Shown here: positions 6,262 through 9,865 of the stretch, piece by piece
Layout: every line of letters begins with the position of its first letter
How positions within the stretch are numbered: the first letter of the stretch is position 1
Assembly: GCA_014762585.1 (NCBI GenBank)
Contig: JABURN010000259.1
Coordinates: forward strand, 1 to 9,865
Source: Methylophaga sp.
GTDB lineage: Bacteria; Pseudomonadota; Gammaproteobacteria; Nitrosococcales; Methylophagaceae
DNA length: 9,865 nucleotides
Direction of reading: 5' to 3'
The notes under the pieces: model-generated
Databases searched by the model: none
Seen by the model: the letters and a program-made list of their open reading frames with translations, nothing else
Told to the model about the DNA's origin: nothing
Translations under genes and position numbers: made by a program

Positions 6262-8169
6262 ATGGGCGTTGATGCACACAAGGAAACCATGGGTTTCCAG
6301 ACTGAAGTCAAACAGTTACTGAACCTGATGATCCACTCCTTGTATTCGAACAAGGAGATTTTTCTGCGTGAACTGATTTCCAATGCGGCTGACGCAGCAG
6401 ACAAGCTCCGTTTCCAGGCCCTGTCGGACGATGCACTCTATGAAGATGACGCGGATCTCAAAATCCGGGTCGACTTCGATGCCGACGCCCGCACTGTCAC
6501 TATCAGCGACAACGGCATCGGCATGAACCGTGAAGAAGTCATCGACAATATCGGCACCATTGCCCGCAGTGGCACCCGTAAATTCTTCGACAGCCTGACC
6601 GGTGACGAATCCAAGGATTCTCAATTGATCGGCCAGTTTGGTGTCGGTTTCTATTCTGCTTTTATTGTCGCTGACAAAGTCACGCTGAAAACCCGCCGCG
6701 CCGGTGTCGGTGCCGAGCATGGCGTGCAGTGGGAATCAGCCGGGGAAGGTGAATTCACCATCGAAACCATCGAAAAAGCGGATCGCGGTACTGAAATCAC
6801 TCTGCACCTTCGTGAAGGCGAAGACGAATTCCTCAACGGCTGGCGTCTGCGCAACATCATCAGCAAATATTCCGACCATATCAATCTGCCGATCGTCATG
6901 AAAAAAGAGGCGGTGCCCAATGAAGACGGCGAGATTGATGAGGCCGATCAGGGCGAAGAGACCGTCAATAAAGCAACTGCCCTCTGGACCCTGTCCAAGA
7001 ATGATATTTCCGATGAGGAATATAAAGAGTTCTACAAGCAGATTGCCCACGACTTCCAGGATCCGATGACCTGGACCCACAACAAGGTCGAAGGCAATAT
7101 CGAATACACCTCGCTGCTGTATATTCCGTCCAAGGCACCATTCGATCTCTGGGATCGTGATCGCATGCACGGCATCAAGCTGTATGTAAAACGCGTGTTC
7201 ATCATGGAAGACAGCGAGCAGCTGATGCCACGTTACCTGCGTTTTATCCGCGGTGTGATTGATACCAATGATCTGCCGCTGAACGTGTCACGTGAAATCC
7301 TGCAAAGCAGCAAAACCATCGACACCATCCGCGCCGCTTCAGTGAAAAAGGTACTGAGCGAACTGAGCAAGATGGCCACTAATGAGCCCGAACAATACGC
7401 CGAGTTCTGGAAAGAGTTCGGCCAGGTTATCAAGGAAGGACCGGGCGAAGACTTCGCCAACAAGGAAACCCTGGCCAAACTGCTGCGCTTTGCCACCACC
7501 GAGTCCGGCAGCGCCGAACAGACCGTGTCGCTGGAAGACTATGTCGGCCGCATGAAAGACAAGCAGGACAAGATTTATTACATCACTGCTGAAAACTACG
7601 CGGCAGCGAAAAACAGCCCGCATCTGGAAGTCTTCCGCAAGAAAGGCATCGAAGTGTTGCTGCTGACCGATCGCGTAGATGAGTGGCTGGTGAACTCGCT
7701 GACCGAGTTTGACGGCAAGCACATGCAGTCTGTCGCTAAAGGCGATCTGGATCTGGGCGAGCTGGAAGACGAGGAAGAGAAAAAAGCGCACGAGGAAACC
7801 GACAAGAACTTCGAAGACCTGGTTGAACGGGTCAAGAAAAACCTCGATGACAAAGTCAAAGATGTGCGCATTACCCATCGTTTGACCGACTCTCCGGCCT
7901 GCCTGGTCGCCGATCACTACGATATGAGTCAGAACCTGGAGCGGATGCTGAAAGCGGCCGGTCAGGAAGTGCCTGGCAGCAAGCCTATCCTGGAACTGAA
8001 TCCGGAGCATCCAATGGTCGTCAAACTCAAAGACGAATCAGATGAATCACTCTTCAGCGACTGGACCTCGATTATTTTCGATCAGGCGCTGCTGGCAGAA
8101 GGTGGCCAACTGGAAGATCCGGCGACCTACGTCAAACGTATCAACGAGATTCTGCTCAAGATTGCTTAG
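6262..8169 (+). CDS. htpG: Chaperone HtpG (bacterial Hsp90)
   Basis: This 635-residue ATP-dependent dimeric chaperone remodels client proteins in the cytosol and works with the DnaK system. The GHKL ATPase domain (about 1-230) shows the catalytic E37 and N41 in [22 protein letters not shown] at 83-88, the ATP lid [11 protein letters not shown] at 98-108 and GQFGVGF at 124-130. The middle domain carries the ATPase arginine in [10 protein letters not shown] (R344). The C-terminal dimerisation domain runs from about 510 to the end. Length is normal and nothing is missing. The ATG at 6262 is preceded by GGAGG at 6247-6251 with a ten-base spacer. A later ATG at codon 10 is possible, but family members usually keep the extra KET-GFQ lead, so the first is preferred. 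Expression should be heat-inducible from the sigma32 promoter and ends at the terminator at 8196. Confidence 0.98.
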   Translation: MGVDAHKETMGFQTEVKQLLNLMIHSLYSNKEIFLRELISNAADAADKLRFQALSDDALYEDDADLKIRVDFDADARTVTISDNGIGMNREEVIDNIGTIARSGTRKFFDSLTGDESKDSQLIGQFGVGFYSAFIVADKVTLKTRRAGVGAEHGVQWESAGEGEFTIETIEKADRGTEITLHLREGEDEFLNGWRLRNIISKYSDHINLPIVMKKEAVPNEDGEIDEADQGEETVNKATALWTLSKNDISDEEYKEFYKQIAHDFQDPMTWTHNKVEGNIEYTSLLYIPSKAPFDLWDRDRMHGIKLYVKRVFIMEDSEQLMPRYLRFIRGVIDTNDLPLNVSREILQSSKTIDTIRAASVKKVLSELSKMATNEPEQYAEFWKEFGQVIKEGPGEDFANKETLAKLLRFATTESGSAEQTVSLEDYVGRMKDKQDKIYYITAENYAAAKNSPHLEVFRKKGIEVLLLTDRVDEWLVNSLTEFDGKHMQSVAKGDLDLGELEDEEEKKAHEETDKNFEDLVERVKKNLDDKVKDVRITHRLTDSPACLVADHYDMSQNLERMLKAAGQEVPGSKPILELNPEHPMVVKLKDESDESLFSDWTSIIFDQALLAEGGQLEDPATYVKRINEILLKIA

Positions 8170-8195
8170 AACTCAGACCCTGATGCGATAGAATG

Positions 8196-8230
8196 GGCCG
8201 GACAGCGATGTCCGGCCTTTTTGTTTTATT
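8196..8230 (+). terminator. Rho-independent terminator of htpG
   Basis: GGCCGGACA (8196-8204) and TGTCCGGCC (8209-8217) form a perfect nine-base GC-rich stem closed by a GCGA (GNRA) tetraloop, followed by TTTTTGTTTTATT. This is a textbook intrinsic terminator, 26 bases after the htpG stop. It should limit read-through into hslO, so hslO needs either leakage or its own promoter. Confidence 0.95.
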
Positions 8231-8236
8231 CCGCCT

Positions 8237-8250
8237 CACCACAATAGGTG
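8237..8250 (+). repeat. CACC-N6-GGTG palindromic 14-mer, copy 2 (before hslO)
   Basis: CACCACAATAGGTG lies between the htpG terminator and the hslO start, and matches the ybhP-like promoter element at 6131-6144 (minus strand) at 13 of 14 bases. Its right arm includes the hslO ribosome binding site AGGTG, so a protein or hairpin here could affect translation as well as transcription. Confidence 0.35.
8246..8250 (+). promoter_or_regulatory. Ribosome binding site supporting the GTG start of hslO
   Basis: AGGTG lies seven bases before the GTG at 8258 and is the only Shine-Dalgarno-like sequence near the start. There is no in-frame ATG nearby that would keep the conserved N-terminus, so the GTG start is preferred. 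Confidence 0.55.
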
Positions 8251-8257
8251 TTTCAAC

Positions 8258-9145
8258 GTGAAGTCAGATTGTTTACAACGTTTTCTTTTTGATAATGCAG
8301 CGATCCGCGGCGAGTGGGTCAACCTGCAGGAAACCTGGCAGGAAGTGCTCAACCGGCGTGACTATCCCACCGCTATCCGCCGCATATTGGGCGAGATGAT
8401 GGGCGCTGCCGCCTTACTGACTTCCACGGTTAAAATCAAAGGCCGGCTGGTGCTGCAAATTCGCTCGGAAGGTCCGGTCAGCCTGCTGATGGTCGAGTGC
8501 ACCAGTGCCAATACCCTGCGTGCCTTTGCCCAGTGGGAAGGCGATATCGATGAAAACCAGGGACTGAGTGAGCTGACGGGTGAAGGCACCCTGGCGATTA
8601 CCATCGAAGTGGAGGGAGCCAAGCAGCCTTACCAGGGTGTGGTCAGTGTGCAGGGCAATACCATCGCCGACACGCTGGAAACCTATTTTGCCCACTCCGA
8701 GCAACTTGCCACCAAAATCTGGCTCTACGCCAATGATCATAATGTGGCTGGACTGTTTCTGCAGCAATTGCCGAGTGAAGAAGCCGACAAGGAAAAAGCA
8801 GAAGAGGATTGGTCTCGCATCAGCCACCTGGCTTCCACGATTACTGATGAAGAACTGCTGACGCTGGAAATGGAAACCTTGCTGCATCGTCTGTTTCACG
8901 AGGAAGAAGTGCGGGTATTCGACCCGGCGACGCTCAGTTTTGCCTGCACCTGTTCCCGCGAGCGGGTGGCAGAAACCATCAGCATGCTGGGGCAGGAAGA
9001 GGCGGAAGATATCCTTGATGCCGAAGGCGGGATCGAAGTCGCCTGCGAATTCTGTAATGAACATTATCATTTCGATAAGGTCGATGTAGCTGAAATATTC
9101 AGTGAAGCGGTCTCACCCGGCAGCGATCCGGATACCCTGCACTGA
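8258..9145 (+). CDS. hslO: Redox-regulated holdase chaperone Hsp33
   Basis: This 295-residue cytosolic chaperone is activated by oxidative unfolding: oxidation of four zinc-binding cysteines releases zinc, opens the linker, and lets the protein hold unfolded clients for later refolding by DnaK. The zinc motif is complete, with C230 and C232 (CTC), then 30 residues, then C263 and C266 (CEFC). The N-terminal fold is marked by the LQRFLFDNAAIRGEWV opening and the LGEMMGAAALL segment at about 44-54. The start is GTG at 8258, with AGGTG seven bases upstream. The length is typical. It follows htpG after a strong terminator, so independent expression is likely, although no convincing promoter is visible in the 27 bases between the T-run and the start. 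An HtpG and Hsp33 pair is a sensible stress-response grouping. Confidence 0.96.
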   Translation: MKSDCLQRFLFDNAAIRGEWVNLQETWQEVLNRRDYPTAIRRILGEMMGAAALLTSTVKIKGRLVLQIRSEGPVSLLMVECTSANTLRAFAQWEGDIDENQGLSELTGEGTLAITIEVEGAKQPYQGVVSVQGNTIADTLETYFAHSEQLATKIWLYANDHNVAGLFLQQLPSEEADKEKAEEDWSRISHLASTITDEELLTLEMETLLHRLFHEEEVRVFDPATLSFACTCSRERVAETISMLGQEEAEDILDAEGGIEVACEFCNEHYHFDKVDVAEIFSEAVSPGSDPDTLH

Positions 9146-9174
9146 TTGTCAGTCAGCACAAAAAGTTTTAGTTT
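9146..9174 (+). promoter_or_regulatory. Weak candidate promoter for the sulfide:quinone reductase-like gene
   Basis: TTGTCA (9146-9151, 5 of 6 to the -35 consensus) begins immediately after the hslO stop and is followed after 17 bases by TAGTTT (9169-9174, only 3 of 6 to the -10). The spacing is ideal but the -10 is poor, so the gene may instead be read through from hslO across the 60-base gap. Confidence 0.25.
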
Positions 9175-9205
9175 GAGCGTTTCAGTCTAAGAGCCGGGAA
9201 TCTTT

Positions 9206-9865
9206 ATGGCGCACGTAGTGATCATAGGCGCAAGCACGGGCGGTTTGCCCGCCGCCTACGAACTGAAGGAAGCATTGGGCAATAACCATCGCATTACGGT
9301 GGTCTCCAATACCCCGATCTTTCATTTTGTTCCCAGCAATCCCTGGGTGGCGGTAGGCTGGCGCAAACGCCGTCATATCAGCTTCGAACTGGCGCCTGCA
9401 CTGCACAAAAAAGGCATTGATTTTTACGACAGCGGCGTCAGCGAGATTGAAGCTCAGTACAACCGTCTGACGCTCTCCGATGGTAATCATCTGACTTATG
9501 ACTACCTGGTGGTAGCGACGGGCCCTAAACTCGCTTTTGATGAAATTGAAGGCTTCGGGCCGAAAGGATTTACCGAGTCTATCTGTACGGTCGATCATGC
9601 TGAGGATGCCTACGATAACTGGCGCCAGTTCATCAAAGATCCGGGGCCTGTCGTGGTGGGGGCGGTGCAGGGTGCATCCTGCTTCGGGCCGGCTTACGAG
9701 TTTGCGATGATCATGAATCGGGCGCTGCGAAAAGCCAAAGTCCGTGACCGCGTGCCGATGACCTTTGTCACCCCGGAACCTTATATCGGCCATATGGGCC
9801 TGGGCGGGGTCGGTGATTCCAAGGGCCTGTTCGAATCCGAGTTTCGCAAGAACGATATCAAGTGG
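9206..9865 (+). CDS. sqr: Sulfide:quinone oxidoreductase-like flavoprotein (partial, 5' part)
   Basis: The first 220 codons run open to the right edge of the window. The protein resembles Acidithiobacillus-type sulfide:quinone reductase, a peripheral membrane FAD enzyme that oxidises sulfide to sulfane sulfur and passes electrons to the quinone pool. The N-terminal FAD-binding loop is GASTGG at residues 8-13, with serine where most family members have the second glycine (GxGxxG). Further landmarks are FHFVPSNPWVAVGW at 39-52, the ATGPKLAF strand at 104-111 and YIGHMGLGGVGDSKG at 193-207. Both catalytic cysteines expected in this half are present: C127 (SICTVDH) and C159 (GASCFGPAYE), one residue off the numbering of the Acidithiobacillus enzyme. 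The third cysteine and the membrane-anchoring C-terminus are beyond the window. The ATG at 9206 has a GGGAA five bases upstream. Other FAD-dependent disulfide reductase relatives are possible, but the two cysteines support the call. Confidence 0.8.
   Translation, partial: MAHVVIIGASTGGLPAAYELKEALGNNHRITVVSNTPIFHFVPSNPWVAVGWRKRRHISFELAPALHKKGIDFYDSGVSEIEAQYNRLTLSDGNHLTYDYLVVATGPKLAFDEIEGFGPKGFTESICTVDHAEDAYDNWRQFIKDPGPVVVGAVQGASCFGPAYEFAMIMNRALRKAKVRDRVPMTFVTPEPYIGHMGLGGVGDSKGLFESEFRKNDIKW

Noticed and set aside
7339..8010. 223-codon open frame antisense to htpG
   Set aside because: It lies wholly inside htpG on the opposite strand. Its phenylalanine/leucine-rich, low-complexity product and lack of a ribosome binding site are what antisense reading of a GC-biased gene gives.
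8414..9070. 218-codon open frame antisense to hslO
   Set aside because: It is covered by the well-supported Hsp33 gene and has no recognisable domain or start signal.
9182..9793. 203-codon open frame antisense to the sulfide:quinone reductase-like gene
   Set aside because: The plus strand encodes a clear flavoprotein with conserved motifs across the same bases; the antisense product has no family features.

Overview
The window reads as ordinary chromosomal DNA of a gammaproteobacterium. Moderate GC, uniform codon use, an HtpG and Hsp33 of gammaproteobacterial type, and close resemblance to E. coli YbhP and GluQ all point that way. A sulfide:quinone reductase-like flavoprotein together with an SbtA-type bicarbonate permease suggests, as inference only, a marine or sulfur-oxidising lineage that handles sulfide and takes up inorganic carbon. 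There are no insertion sequences, tRNA or rRNA genes, CRISPR arrays or phage genes. No gap between genes exceeds 300 bases; the largest are 3749-3943 and 6084-6261.

The left two thirds (1-6083) lie on the minus strand in two apparent transcription units. The upstream unit starts from a sigma70-like promoter in the divergent region. It encodes a YbhP-like endonuclease/exonuclease/phosphatase-fold protein (5331-6083), a small DUF1232/YkvA membrane protein (4944-5318) and an SbtA-family bicarbonate permease (3944-4873), and ends near a strong hairpin at 3883-3912. The second unit encodes a short-chain dehydrogenase (2957-3748), a 7TMR-DISM/GGDEF diguanylate cyclase (1120-2901) and the tRNA-modifying glutamyl-Q tRNA(Asp) synthetase gluQ (224-1123). 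The last two overlap by four bases (ATGA). The first 41 codons of a probable methyl-accepting chemotaxis protein (1-124) follow, with a sigma28-like promoter in the gap.

The right third (6262-9865) lies on the plus strand. It holds htpG (Hsp90), preceded by a very good sigma32 heat-shock promoter and followed by a textbook intrinsic terminator, then hslO (Hsp33, GTG start), then the first 220 codons of the sulfide:quinone reductase-like gene, cut by the window edge. HtpG and Hsp33 are a coherent proteostasis pair. A redox-activated holdase beside a sulfide-oxidising flavoprotein fits sulfur or oxidative stress, but that link is inferred from proximity only.

No clearly undescribed system is visible. 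The points most worth a second look are the overlapping diguanylate cyclase-gluQ pair, the grouping of sbtA with DUF1232 and YbhP-like genes and no sbtB in view, and a 14-base CACC-N6-GGTG palindrome found both at the ybhP-like promoter and just before hslO.
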